29,944 nt of DNA, from contig CALYVE010000002.1 of NCBI GenBank assembly GCA_945492935.1, positions 1 through 29,944 on the forward strand, given 5' to 3'. Under the pieces are notes generated by a model. That model ran no database searches. It saw only the letters and a program-made list of their open reading frames with translations, and was not told where the DNA came from. Shown one piece after another: positions 7,601 through 14,383 of the stretch; within the stretch, counting starts at the first letter, position 1; every line of letters begins with the position of its first letter. Source of the stretch: an uncultured Lachnospiraceae bacterium (GTDB taxonomy: Bacteria; Bacillota; Clostridia; Lachnospirales; Lachnospiraceae). The translations under genes were made by a program, and so were the position numbers.

Positions 7601-9111
7601 TTGATACGATAGCACCGGATGTAACACCTTCTTTGTCAGGTCCGATTGGTAATAACGGTGTATACAGAGGGCAGGTAACCGTAAGCTTCAGCCTGGGTGA
7701 TGAGCCAAATGAAGATACAAATAATTATCATTGGACAGCAACACGTACATTGCCGAATCAGCAGCCGGAGGAGATTTCGTTAACTGCAACAAACTTTAAG
7801 ACGTATCCGTTTACGGCGGATGGTACATATCATATAACCTTCTATGCCGTCGATTTGGCAGGCAATGTGAGCGAGACAAAATCCGTTGATTTCGCAATTG
7901 ATGCAACGGCTCCACAGGCGCAAATTATTGCACCGGAAGGTACGGTCACAAATGATGCAAATGTTACGTTCAATATCAGAAAGCCGATGTGGGAAGGCTT
8001 GACAGCGAAAGCAACAATCTTCCGCAAGGCCGGAGACGGTGTAGGCGAACAGCAGCTTGATCCGATTGATATTCCTTTGACGGGAGCGGAAACCAGTCTT
8101 TCAAGAGCATTTAGCGATACAGGTGTTTATCGTGTAGAATTAACAATTACAGATGCTATGGGTAACACGGCAACCGATTCAAAGACATTTACGGTCGATA
8201 AGAATTCACCTGTTATTTCCATGACAGGCGCAAATAACTATGACAAGTTTGACAAAGCATTCGATTTGGAAGTTCAAATCGATGAAGAATTCTATGCATC
8301 AAAGCAGGTTTCGGTTAAGGGAACGAGAACAGATATTGATGGCAAGATAGAAAATCTTGATTACAGAGATTCCATTGCACCGGCAACGAATCCGACAATT
8401 GTAAAACATACGTTTGATCAGGATGGTATCTATGATATTACAGTGTATGCAAGAGATGCGGCAGGCAATGAGACGACAAATTCCGTACACTTTGTAATCG
8501 ACAAAACAAAGCCGGCAATTGGTGATTTATCGGCTTATGATAACAAGGTGTTCAATGAATTCAAGTGGGATATTGACTTGGATGAGCTTGTATCCGATCT
8601 CACGGTTTGTGATGTACATATGTATTTGAACGGTAGTGAGTATGATGGTTCTTCGAATATCGAAGATGGTGCATACACATTAGTTATCAAGGCTGTTGAT
8701 GAGTTAGGACACGAATCAGAGAAGTCTGTAAACTTTATTCTGGATACAAAGGCACCGGTATTCATCGTTTCAGGTGTCGAGGATGGACAGATTAAGAATG
8801 AAGCATATAAGATTAGTGTTTCATTACAGCTGGATGAGGATATTTTAGACTCTGTACAGTTAAACGGAAAGCCTATCACAGTTTCCGAAAACAACACTGC
8901 ACAGATTGATGTTGTTGAAGAAGGAAAGTACGAGCTCATCATGCATGCGAGAGATGCAGCAGGTAATGAGGCCGAGCAGACGATTTCATTTGCTTTCGGT
9001 ACTGAAAAGAAAGCAAGTTCCATTTGGCTTATTGCTGTAATTGCAGGTGGTGTTTTGGTAATTGGAGGATTCTTCTTCATCATTCTTGCTAAGAAAAGAA
9101 GAAATAACTAA
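4609..9111 (+). CDS. large surface protein with Ig-like repeats and C-terminal membrane anchor
   Basis: A 1500-residue exported protein. It starts at GTG, nine bases after a strong AAAGGAGG that overlaps the preceding stop. A Lys-rich N terminus and hydrophobic core (about 12-27), then a likely cleavage near Val-Asn-Ala (~residue 38), form a signal peptide. The first ~550 residues match no domain I recognise. The second half repeats an Ig-like beta-sandwich module with the signature [Ala/Thr/Val/Arg]-Asp-x-x-Gly-Asn followed by a VxFxxDxxxP strand. Copies centre near residues 774, 887, 982, 1081, 1181, 1282, 1363 and 1449, spaced 80-115 residues apart. One helix at about 1472-1493 followed by KKRRNN anchors it, leaving only a few residues inside; there is no LPxTG motif. 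It ends the kinase operon at a strong terminator and may be the envelope output or partner of that system (inference). Adhesion is possible but unproven. Confidence 0.88.
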   Translation: MKKLHIKNGRKIVALGLAALLLFVPFSSNLGENLGVNAEGGEGGEPTYETVKDITYEIPEIFDELTDEDKSFVYIPTGNKPKEVKVHTLSDKLNIKLNPTVILGSGISDVDGTRTKGTYEFYDVNRIMNTKISGWDCKEEKSAEFDVNATPKYKVTYGFEYYFVKYEDTLSQYVKTEPENTLGDEFVLGDEKVVLYVKPVFYDIELVGVKVDVINKEQYMESDRYVAGDENANIEQILPKLQAEGQRLQEIGGVKKSIIDWTARAKYSQMATYEKVVDDITQCHTWTDASPSVEGADGVDVYSKVSVKNDDLGYNKSDTDADLYVGTVKQSVQRSETLPASKQTGSWETAVDRELTDNGYYYGYTGYFVPTTTAEGTSEQLVDYAETLSLLKVDKSEPVINLAGLYEYQPASGETPEKWTFVASSGNTAELLMSQNQDLDNDKTYRYVVTVEGAAPISEVIGYNEIRHDYNMTVAKAGSHKLVDYQDKDIYYYEIEYNDVKDESEFTLYVAATDKIGNKNNFDYSSDHQLVPKVKKCKFEKLAVYVSAKKSDGLSFELSDESNHTNDDITLTVEAFSRCEIESMWLMDGEEEIKIAQQGDENTDTSFTHGNDKNVYYGKWIIVLPSIYNSDDENSRIENLKIRVKDDFDPNNSTEKGNHDVTIEYKEFVYDITRPNIIINDEDVLNSETKWYQNYELTGKINSGNDKVEDYLAVADYYIDRNGGDALDVGGKSILADENNPKLTSFKDGVTEQTFKISVPESLSLSGTNIRFVATDQAGNKQKKDKMVTVCVDKTNPVINAVSVYINEDEDVNGQKITKHPTINVKLTDNLSIDRVDFVITYPNGTTVTKSKQASINAPNQEVSVDYRLPNDENLEDGEYTIKAIAYDKSGRASYPKYLEYDVDTKDPIFKVSVEAGAKPGQKYVSSSVVRVLLKAEDDNVDPAKLVVTDNGEVIHDVKWFANTASLAIIEDGTHKIELSGTDAVGNTGEPSSVSFVLDTIAPDVTPSLSGPIGNNGVYRGQVTVSFSLGDEPNEDTNNYHWTATRTLPNQQPEEISLTATNFKTYPFTADGTYHITFYAVDLAGNVSETKSVDFAIDATAPQAQIIAPEGTVTNDANVTFNIRKPMWEGLTAKATIFRKAGDGVGEQQLDPIDIPLTGAETSLSRAFSDTGVYRVELTITDAMGNTATDSKTFTVDKNSPVISMTGANNYDKFDKAFDLEVQIDEEFYASKQVSVKGTRTDIDGKIENLDYRDSIAPATNPTIVKHTFDQDGIYDITVYARDAAGNETTNSVHFVIDKTKPAIGDLSAYDNKVFNEFKWDIDLDELVSDLTVCDVHMYLNGSEYDGSSNIEDGAYTLVIKAVDELGHESEKSVNFILDTKAPVFIVSGVEDGQIKNEAYKISVSLQLDEDILDSVQLNGKPITVSENNTAQIDVVEEGKYELIMHARDAAGNEAEQTISFAFGTEKKASSIWLIAVIAGGVLVIGGFFFIILAKKRRNN

Positions 9112-9137
9112 TATTTAACGCAAGATAGTAGGACACC

Positions 9138-9202
9138 AAGACAGGGGGATGAAACCACCGTCACATTGATGTGACAGTGGCTTCGTCCCCTGTTTTCGTC
9201 TT
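9138..9202 (+). terminator. long hairpin terminator after the surface-protein gene
   Basis: Nested inverted repeats: GTCACA (9160-9165) pairs with TGTGAC (9170-9175) around a TTGA loop, CCAC (9155-9158) pairs with GTGG (9177-9180), and an outer ACAGGGGGA/TCCCCTGT stem is closed by AAGAC/GTCTT. T-rich sequence lies within and after the right arm. It separates the 1-9111 genes from the second PP2C gene. Confidence 0.8.
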
Positions 9203-9219
9203 GCTTGTCTATAAAATGA

Positions 9220-9248
9220 TTGACGAATACGATGATAATTATTAAAAT
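9220..9248 (+). promoter_or_regulatory. predicted sigma-A promoter for the second PP2C operon
   Basis: TTGACG at 9220-9225 and TAAAAT at 9243-9248 are separated by 17 bases, close to consensus spacing and sequence for a vegetative promoter. It lies between the terminator and the phosphatase start at 9331, which would leave an untranslated leader of about 75 bases. Confidence 0.6.
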
Positions 9249-9330
9249 GATAATGCGTTATTGTGCATTGTTAGGTTGCGAGTCGGGCTTTACAATGGTT
9301 GATTTAACCGATTAAAAACAGGGGGATAAT

Positions 9331-10062
9331 ATGATAGATTTTGCACTTACCACCAATCAGGGTGGACGTGAAGTAAATGAAGATTATGTGACAGTTGCAT
9401 CACATGGGGGAGATATGTGTTTTGTGTTGTGCGACGGACTTGGCGGACATGATCGTGGCGAGGTGGCATCGCAGCTGGTTGCTACGCACGTGGCGGAATT
9501 GTTTCGCTGTGACGGATATACGAGTGATTTTTTTGATCAGGCATTTGTCTCTGCCCAGGAAAAGCTTCTTGTCCTACAGGAGGAGCAAAATGTTAAGGAT
9601 GCCATGAAGACAACCTTAGTTGTTCTTGTTGTAACAGAAACACAGATGTGTTGGGCACATATTGGCGACAGTCGTTTGTATCGCTTCTTTAACAACGGAA
9701 CAATGTATGAACGTACAAAAGACCACAGTATGGTACAAATGCTTTGCAACATGGGAGAAATTACGGAAGATCAAATCCGTGTCCACGAAGACCGCAATAA
9801 GGTTCTTCGTGTAATGGGTGCACCGTGGGGACGAAAGTCCTATGACAAGAGTGCCATATTGGAATGTGATGGCGTTCAATCCTTTGCCCTGATGACGGAC
9901 GGATTTTGGGAATATATTTATGAGCAGGAAATGATGGATTGTTTGCATCGTACAGCTTCTGCAGAAGATTGGTTAAAAACAATGGAAGGAATTGTCCGGT
10001 CGCGTGCGGACCTGACAAAAACAGATAACTATTCCGTTATTTGTGTACGTATAGGAACATAA
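9331..10062 (+). CDS. second PP2C-family Ser/Thr phosphatase
   Basis: A 243-residue soluble PP2C phosphatase. Motifs: NEDY with Asp18, VLCDGLGGHDRGE with Asp35, HIGDSRLYRF at 110-119, KDHSMVQML at 130-138, MTDGFW with Asp190, and TDNYS with Asp232. The full metal-binding acidic set is present, so activity is expected. It shares only the family motifs with the enzyme at 625-1395, so it is not a recent duplicate. GGGGGAT lies six bases before the ATG. It has its own predicted promoter and is followed 11 bases later by a HAD phosphatase gene. Its substrate could be the neighbouring kinase circuit or an unrelated target; proximity alone favours the circuit. Confidence 0.94.
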   Translation: MIDFALTTNQGGREVNEDYVTVASHGGDMCFVLCDGLGGHDRGEVASQLVATHVAELFRCDGYTSDFFDQAFVSAQEKLLVLQEEQNVKDAMKTTLVVLVVTETQMCWAHIGDSRLYRFFNNGTMYERTKDHSMVQMLCNMGEITEDQIRVHEDRNKVLRVMGAPWGRKSYDKSAILECDGVQSFALMTDGFWEYIYEQEMMDCLHRTASAEDWLKTMEGIVRSRADLTKTDNYSVICVRIGT

Positions 10063-10073
10063 GGAGGCAGCAT

Positions 10074-10721
10074 ATGTTTGAGGCAGTAGTATTTGATATG
10101 GACGGTGTCATTACCGACACAGAGAAGCTTTATCGTAAATTTGAGATGGAGGAAGGTTTAAAAAGAGGTGTTCCGGAGGATGTCATGATTCGTGCCTGCG
10201 AGGGCATCGCAGGTGGAAATAAGTATTCCAACAAGGCAACCTTTGAGTCGATTGTCGGTCGTGGAATTGAATATTTTGAATATCGGGAAAATATGATTCG
10301 CCGGTTTGATGCATACGTAAAGGAAAACGGTGTGGAACTGAAAACCGGCGTGAAAGAGACACTGGAGTTCCTTAAGAACAAGGGAATTAAGATTGGTCTT
10401 GCAACCTCAACAATCAAAGAACGTGCGGTAGAGTATCTGATGAATCATGGGATTGATCAGTATTTTGACCAATTGATTTTTGGTGATATGGTTTCAAACG
10501 GAAAACCTGCGCCGGATATTTATTTGAAGGCTTGCGAGAAGCTTGGGGTTGAACCTGCTAAAGCAGTTGCGGTTGAGGATTCGCGAAACGGTATCAAGTC
10601 TGCGGGACAAGCGGGAATGTTTCCGGTTATGGTAATCGATTTAATTCAGCCAAATGACGAAATTAAACCGTACCTTAAAAAAGTATACACAACGATGACA
10701 CAGATGTGGGAATTGTTTTAG
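10074..10721 (+). CDS. HAD-superfamily hydrolase (beta-phosphoglucomutase-like)
   Basis: A 215-residue cytoplasmic HAD phosphatase. Motif I is FDMDGVITD with nucleophile Asp8 and Asp10, motif II is LATSTIKE with Thr111/Ser112, motif III is Lys144 in NGKPAPD, and motif IV is VEDSRNG with Glu168 and Asp169. The helical cap between ~15 and 90 is the C1 type seen in beta-phosphoglucomutase and phosphoglycolate phosphatase relatives. The ATG at 10074 was chosen over an in-frame ATG at 10041 because AAGGAGG lies directly before it and the longer start would overlap the PP2C gene without a ribosome binding site. The substrate cannot be told from sequence. Confidence 0.93.
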   Translation: MFEAVVFDMDGVITDTEKLYRKFEMEEGLKRGVPEDVMIRACEGIAGGNKYSNKATFESIVGRGIEYFEYRENMIRRFDAYVKENGVELKTGVKETLEFLKNKGIKIGLATSTIKERAVEYLMNHGIDQYFDQLIFGDMVSNGKPAPDIYLKACEKLGVEPAKAVAVEDSRNGIKSAGQAGMFPVMVIDLIQPNDEIKPYLKKVYTTMTQMWELF

Positions 10722-10733
10722 GAGGTAAAGTTT

Positions 10734-11072
10734 ATGAATTTGTTGACGGTAATTTTGAAAAAGGCAGAGCTTGTGACGGAGATATGCAAGGAACTGGCAG
10801 AGGAGGGCATTCATGGCGGAACGATTATTGACGGCACCGGCATGGCCAGCGTGATTGAGAAGATGGATGATCTTCCGATTTTCGGTATGCTCAAATCGAT
10901 TCTTGCAGATGATGATGACAATGAAGTCGTTAAAGTAATGCTATTTGTGATGAGCGACGAAGAAATGGAAAAGTCGAAGAAAATCATTCACAATACGGTA
11001 GGATTAGATGAACCAAATACAGGAATTATGTTCGCTGTTCCTGTAACATTCGTCGAGGGCTTGGGGGCGTAA
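10734..11072 (+). CDS. PII-like regulatory protein paired with an antiporter
   Basis: A 112-residue protein with the PII/CutA ferredoxin-like layout. A first beta strand and helix (residues 2-25) end in EEGIHGGTIIDGTG, a loop at about 37-63 sits where PII has its T-loop, and the second beta-alpha unit (65-86) is followed by NTGIMFAVPV at 95-104, resembling the PII C-terminal GxGKIFVxPV strand. The T-loop equivalent is unusual: hydrophobic, then an acidic run (ADDDDNE). I see no Tyr at the usual uridylylation position. AGGAGG precedes the ATG, and the antiporter gene begins 4 bases after the stop. PII-like proteins often sit next to the transporter they regulate by binding nucleotides, so control of the antiporter is inferred. 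The family assignment rests on pattern only. Confidence 0.7.
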   Translation: MNLLTVILKKAELVTEICKELAEEGIHGGTIIDGTGMASVIEKMDDLPIFGMLKSILADDDDNEVVKVMLFVMSDEEMEKSKKIIHNTVGLDEPNTGIMFAVPVTFVEGLGA

Positions 11073-11076
11073 TGAA

Positions 11077-12249
11077 ATGAGTCTTAATTTACTAACGTAT
11101 ATTGCAATTATGCTGACGGCAGCGCTTCTTGCCGGCAAGGTTGTAAAAGTACTGAAGCTTCCGAATGTTACGGGCTATCTTGTAATCGGATTATTATTAG
11201 GTCCCTGCTTTTTGAAGGTTTTATCGCAGGAATTGCTTGACAGTATGTCCGTTATTACGGATTTTGCACTCGGATGTATTGCATTTTCAATCGGTGCGGA
11301 ATTCAAAATCAGCTTTCTCAAAAAGGTTGGAAAGGCGCCGATTGTAATTGGCTGTCTGGAAGGTCTTGGTGCAGTAGTGGTTGTTGATACAGTGTTACTA
11401 TTGCTCGGCTATGATGTAAAATTCGTACTTGCGATGGGCGCAATTGCCTCGGCAACAGCGGCGGCATCTACACTCATGATTGTAAAGCAGTACAAGGCAA
11501 AAGGACCGGTTACACAGACACTTTTACCGGTCGTTGCTTTAGATGATGCGGTTGCCCTTATGGCATTTGGTCTTTCAATGGCTGCTGCAAATGTGATTGA
11601 TTCCCATGGCAAGGCTCCAATCGGTGAGCTTTTGCTGGATCCGTTTATAGAGATTATTGGTGGGTTGGCGTTTGGCGCGCTTCTTGGTCTTGTAATGGTA
11701 TTTGCCGTCAAATTCTATACCGGACGGGGAAATCGACTTGCCATTACGATTATGATGATATGTCTTTGTGTCGGAGTATCGAATCTGCTTGGCTTTTCAG
11801 CGCTTTTGGCATGTATGATGCAGAGCCTGGTATTTGTAAATCTGTCGAAATTCCGTCAGAAGATTTATGAGCCGCTTGAACGTATTACACCACCGATTTA
11901 TATGATGTTTTTTATTATTTCCGGAGCATCGCTGGATGTTAAGGTTATCACATCCGTCGGGTTGGTTGGTCTTGTGTATGTATTTGGACGTATTATCGGA
12001 AAGGTCCTCGGCGCATGGGTTGGAGCAAAGGTTTCAAAAGCACCAAAGGTTGTCAGCAAATGGCTTGGTTTTACACTGGTTCCTCAGGAAGGTGTGGCAA
12101 TCGGACTGGCGACATCGGCAGCAGTATCGCTTCCGGAGTATGGTTCTAAAATTCGGACAATTGTTCTGTGTGGCGTCGTTGTTTATGAGTTGATTGGACC
12201 GATTATTACAAAAACAGCACTAAAATGTGCAGGTGAAATCGAGGCATAA
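11077..12249 (+). CDS. CPA2-family cation/proton antiporter (Kef/NapA-like membrane domain)
   Basis: A 390-residue integral membrane protein with about 11-12 helices, matching the Na_H_Exchanger fold. The early LPNVTGYLVIGLLLGP motif (28-43) is typical of the CPA2 family, and the paired Asp156-Asp157 in VVALDDAVAL fits the ion-binding helix. It would exchange K+ or Na+ for H+ across the membrane. The protein ends right after the last helix, so it lacks the cytosolic RCK/TrkA-N domain found in Kef channels. The PII-like protein encoded 4 bases upstream could supply that regulation instead (inference). Ion specificity is not readable. Confidence 0.9.
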   Translation: MSLNLLTYIAIMLTAALLAGKVVKVLKLPNVTGYLVIGLLLGPCFLKVLSQELLDSMSVITDFALGCIAFSIGAEFKISFLKKVGKAPIVIGCLEGLGAVVVVDTVLLLLGYDVKFVLAMGAIASATAAASTLMIVKQYKAKGPVTQTLLPVVALDDAVALMAFGLSMAAANVIDSHGKAPIGELLLDPFIEIIGGLAFGALLGLVMVFAVKFYTGRGNRLAITIMMICLCVGVSNLLGFSALLACMMQSLVFVNLSKFRQKIYEPLERITPPIYMMFFIISGASLDVKVITSVGLVGLVYVFGRIIGKVLGAWVGAKVSKAPKVVSKWLGFTLVPQEGVAIGLATSAAVSLPEYGSKIRTIVLCGVVVYELIGPIITKTALKCAGEIEA

Positions 12250-12254
12250 AAGAA

Positions 12255-12303
12255 CCCCCTTATGCATAGGATATATAAAGTCCTGCAATAGGGGGATGTT
12301 TTT
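12255..12303 (+). promoter_or_regulatory. hairpin covering the ribosome binding site, with T-tract
   Basis: CCCCCT (12255-12260) and TGCA (12263-12266) pair with TGCA and AGGGGG up to 12295, interrupted by a two-base internal loop. The GGGGG at 12291-12295 is also the Shine-Dalgarno of the next gene. A TTTTT run (12299-12303) follows and overlaps that gene's start. The structure could terminate antiporter transcription, block translation of the next gene, or both. Confidence 0.6.
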
Positions 12304-12664
12304 GACAAAAAAGGATTTCTTTTTAGGCTTGCTCAAGGGTTTGATAATTGCGTATCTTATGACGTTTGTTTTGCTTGCTGTGCTTGCGTTTGCGATGTAC
12401 AAATTTCGGTGGGGAGAGCAACCGGTAAATATAGGAATTGTGTTAATTTACGTGCTTTCTTCGGCAATTTGCGGATTTGTGACAGGTGGACATGTACAGG
12501 CAAGAAGGTTTCTTTGGGGTTTGTTTGCAGGGCTTGTTTATGCCTTTGTTCTGCTGCTTGTTGCGATGATAATCGGTAAGGATGGCGGCACGCTTTTGGA
12601 ACGGATGCCGGGACCGCTTCTGCTCTGTCTTGCAGGCGGCATGATTGGCGGAATGTTTCGTTAA
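12302..12664 (+). CDS. small membrane protein, TIGR04086-like
   Basis: A 120-residue protein with four hydrophobic helices (about 8-30, 43-63, 68-92, 103-119) and Gly-rich turns. It resembles the TIGR04086 family of uncharacterised Firmicutes membrane proteins; I recall these near SCIFF and secDF genes in Clostridia. The TTG at 12302 is preferred because GGGGG lies six bases upstream. The in-frame ATG at 12296 touches that GGGGG and leaves no spacing, and a longer in-frame start at 12227 would overlap the antiporter and extend through the hairpin. No function can be assigned. Confidence 0.75.
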   Translation: MTKKDFFLGLLKGLIIAYLMTFVLLAVLAFAMYKFRWGEQPVNIGIVLIYVLSSAICGFVTGGHVQARRFLWGLFAGLVYAFVLLLVAMIIGKDGGTLLERMPGPLLLCLAGGMIGGMFR

Positions 12665-12671
12665 AAAATGC

Positions 12672-12700
12672 TTTTATTTCGCGGAAAAGTGTGCTATAAT
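12672..12700 (+). promoter_or_regulatory. predicted extended -10 promoter for the SCIFF gene
   Basis: TGCTATAAT (12692-12700) is a perfect TATAAT with the extended TGn element. The -35 region (TTTTAT, 12672-12677) is weak, as is common with extended -10 promoters. It begins 8 bases after the membrane protein stop and 36 bases separate the -10 from the SCIFF ATG. Confidence 0.65.
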
Positions 12701-12736
12701 GCGATAAGTAGAATTTTATGAATGGAGCAGACAACT

Positions 12737-12877
12737 ATGAAAAGAATTAAAACATTAACACAGAAGACATTAAAGAGCACAGTAGTTAAGGGTGGATGCG
12801 GCGAGTGCCAGACATCTTGCCAGTCAGCGTGCAAGACTTCTTGTACAGTAGGAAATCAGAGCTGCGAGCAGAAGTAA
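12737..12877 (+). CDS. scfA: six-cysteine peptide SCIFF (ranthipeptide precursor)
   Basis: A 46-residue peptide. It begins with the family's conserved leader-like MKRIKTLTQKTL and has six cysteines at 21, 24, 28, 32, 36 and 43, the core pattern that gives SCIFF (six cysteines in forty-five residues) its name. SCIFF peptides are near-universal in Clostridia. The adjacent radical SAM enzyme joins Cys sulfur to a residue side chain as thioether bridges, giving a ranthipeptide; a role in cell-density signalling has been proposed in some Clostridia. GGAG lies nine bases before the ATG. The gene has its own strong-looking promoter and is separated from the maturase gene by a hairpin, which suggests more peptide than enzyme is made. 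Confidence 0.95.
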   Translation: MKRIKTLTQKTLKSTVVKGGCGECQTSCQSACKTSCTVGNQSCEQK

Positions 12878-12937
12878 TCTGTTTTTGACTGTAAGTGCTA
12901 CATAGGGCAGTATAGCATTTATTACAAGATGCGAAGC

Positions 12938-12969
12938 AAAAGGGGACCATCCTCAGATAGTCCTCTTTT
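12938..12969 (+). terminator. attenuator-like hairpin between SCIFF and its maturase gene
   Basis: AAAAGGGGAC (12938-12947) pairs with GTCCTCTTTT (12960-12969), with one G-U wobble. The right arm ends in TTTT and continues TTTA, as in an intrinsic terminator. It lies 60 bases after the SCIFF stop and 29 before the maturase start, so partial readthrough would set the peptide-to-enzyme ratio. Confidence 0.7.
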
Positions 12970-12998
12970 ATTGCGTTATTAAAAGGAGTAAATTTAGC

Positions 12999-14381
12999 GT
13001 GGTACATCAATACAAAAACAATGGATATAACATTGTGCTTGATGTATGTAGCGGTTCTGTACATGTTGTGGACGAGCTCGTTTATGACATGATTGCCCTG
13101 TATGAGGATCATGATTTAGAGGCAATGAAGGCTGCTATTATTGAGAAGTACAACGATGCATATTCTGATGAAGATATTACCGAGGCCTATGACGATATCA
13201 GGGAACTGGTTGACAGTGGCCAATTATTCACAGAAGATGTATACAAGGATGTTATTATCGATTTTAAGAAGAGAAAGACAGTCGTCAAAGCATTGTGCTT
13301 ACACGTTGCACATGATTGCAATCTGGCTTGTAAATATTGTTTTGCCGATGAAGGTGAATATCATGGGCAGAAACGAGAGCTTATGAGTCTTGAGGTAGGT
13401 AAGCGTGCACTTGACTTTTTAATAGAAAATTCCGGAAATCGCGTGAATTTGGAGGTTGACTTCTTTGGAGGTGAGCCGCTTATGAACTTTGAAGTCGTCA
13501 AGGAGATTGTAGCGTACGGACGAAAACGTGAGAAGGAAGCCGGAAAGAATTTCCGCTTTACGCTTACAACGAACGGCATGCTCCTAAACGATGAGGTAAC
13601 GGAGTTTTGTAACCGCGAGATTTCAAATGTCGTATTAAGTCTTGACGGACGTAAGGAAATAAATGATATGATGAGACCGTCCCGTAACGGGAAGGGCAGC
13701 TACGACATTATCGTTCCGAAATTTCAGGATTTTGTTTCGAAGCGAGGGGATAAGAGTTATTACGTGAGAGGCACATTCACACGTAATAATCTGGACTTCA
13801 CAGAGGATTTCAAATTAATGGCTGACCTTGGTTTCAAGGAGATTTCCATTGAACCGGTTGTCACACCGGATTCGAATGCATATGCAATTCGCGAGGAAGA
13901 TATTGATCGTATTTGTGAGGAATATGATAAGCTTGCTCTTGATATAATAGAACGACGCAAACGCGGGGAGAAGATTACCTTCTTCCACTACATGTTAGAC
14001 TTGAACGGCGGACCATGTGTGTATAAGCGCTTGTCGGGATGCGGCTCTGGTACAGAGTATTTGGCGGTTACACCGACCGGCGAACTTTATCCATGTCATC
14101 AGTTTGTTGGAACAGAGGATTTCAAGCTGGGTGACATTTTCAATGGCATACAAAAAACAGAGCTTGTTGAAGAATTTAAGCTTTGTAATGTATATGCTAA
14201 GGATAAATGCAAAGACTGTTTTGCAAGATTTTATTGCAGCGGTGGCTGCGCAGCTAATTCTTACCAATTCCATGGTACAATATTGGATGCTTATGACATC
14301 GGATGCAAATTGCAGCAAAAGCGTGTAGAGTGCGCAATTATGATAAAAGCGGCGATGGCCGACTTTGATGAAGGAGAGTAG
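12999..14381 (+). CDS. scfB: radical SAM SCIFF peptide maturase
   Basis: A 460-residue thioether-forming radical SAM enzyme acting on the SCIFF peptide encoded just upstream. Residues ~1-85 look like a small winged-helix/RRE-type peptide-binding region. The radical SAM cluster motif CNLACKYC has Cys107, Cys111 and Cys114, and FFGGEPLMN (about 155-163) is the SAM-binding glycine motif. The C-terminal SPASM region is Cys-rich: Cys in GGPCVYKRLSGCGSG, LYPCHQF, then CKDCFARFYCSGGCAANS, giving ligands for auxiliary Fe-S clusters. Start is GTG, with AAAAGGAG ten bases upstream; the alternative of no initiation there would lose the N-terminal domain. secDF follows after 2 bases, a linkage also typical of Clostridia. 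Confidence 0.95.
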   Translation: MVHQYKNNGYNIVLDVCSGSVHVVDELVYDMIALYEDHDLEAMKAAIIEKYNDAYSDEDITEAYDDIRELVDSGQLFTEDVYKDVIIDFKKRKTVVKALCLHVAHDCNLACKYCFADEGEYHGQKRELMSLEVGKRALDFLIENSGNRVNLEVDFFGGEPLMNFEVVKEIVAYGRKREKEAGKNFRFTLTTNGMLLNDEVTEFCNREISNVVLSLDGRKEINDMMRPSRNGKGSYDIIVPKFQDFVSKRGDKSYYVRGTFTRNNLDFTEDFKLMADLGFKEISIEPVVTPDSNAYAIREEDIDRICEEYDKLALDIIERRKRGEKITFFHYMLDLNGGPCVYKRLSGCGSGTEYLAVTPTGELYPCHQFVGTEDFKLGDIFNGIQKTELVEEFKLCNVYAKDKCKDCFARFYCSGGCAANSYQFHGTILDAYDIGCKLQQKRVECAIMIKAAMADFDEGE

Positions 14382-14383
14382 TT

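Noticed and set aside
10041..10073. Longer start for the HAD hydrolase at 10041
   Set aside because: It overlaps the PP2C gene and lacks a ribosome binding site; AAGGAGG directly precedes the ATG at 10074.
12227..12301. Longer start for the TIGR04086-like protein
   Set aside because: The extra residues run through the hairpin and the antiporter's 3' end and look unlike a protein N terminus; TTG 12302 has correctly spaced GGGGG.
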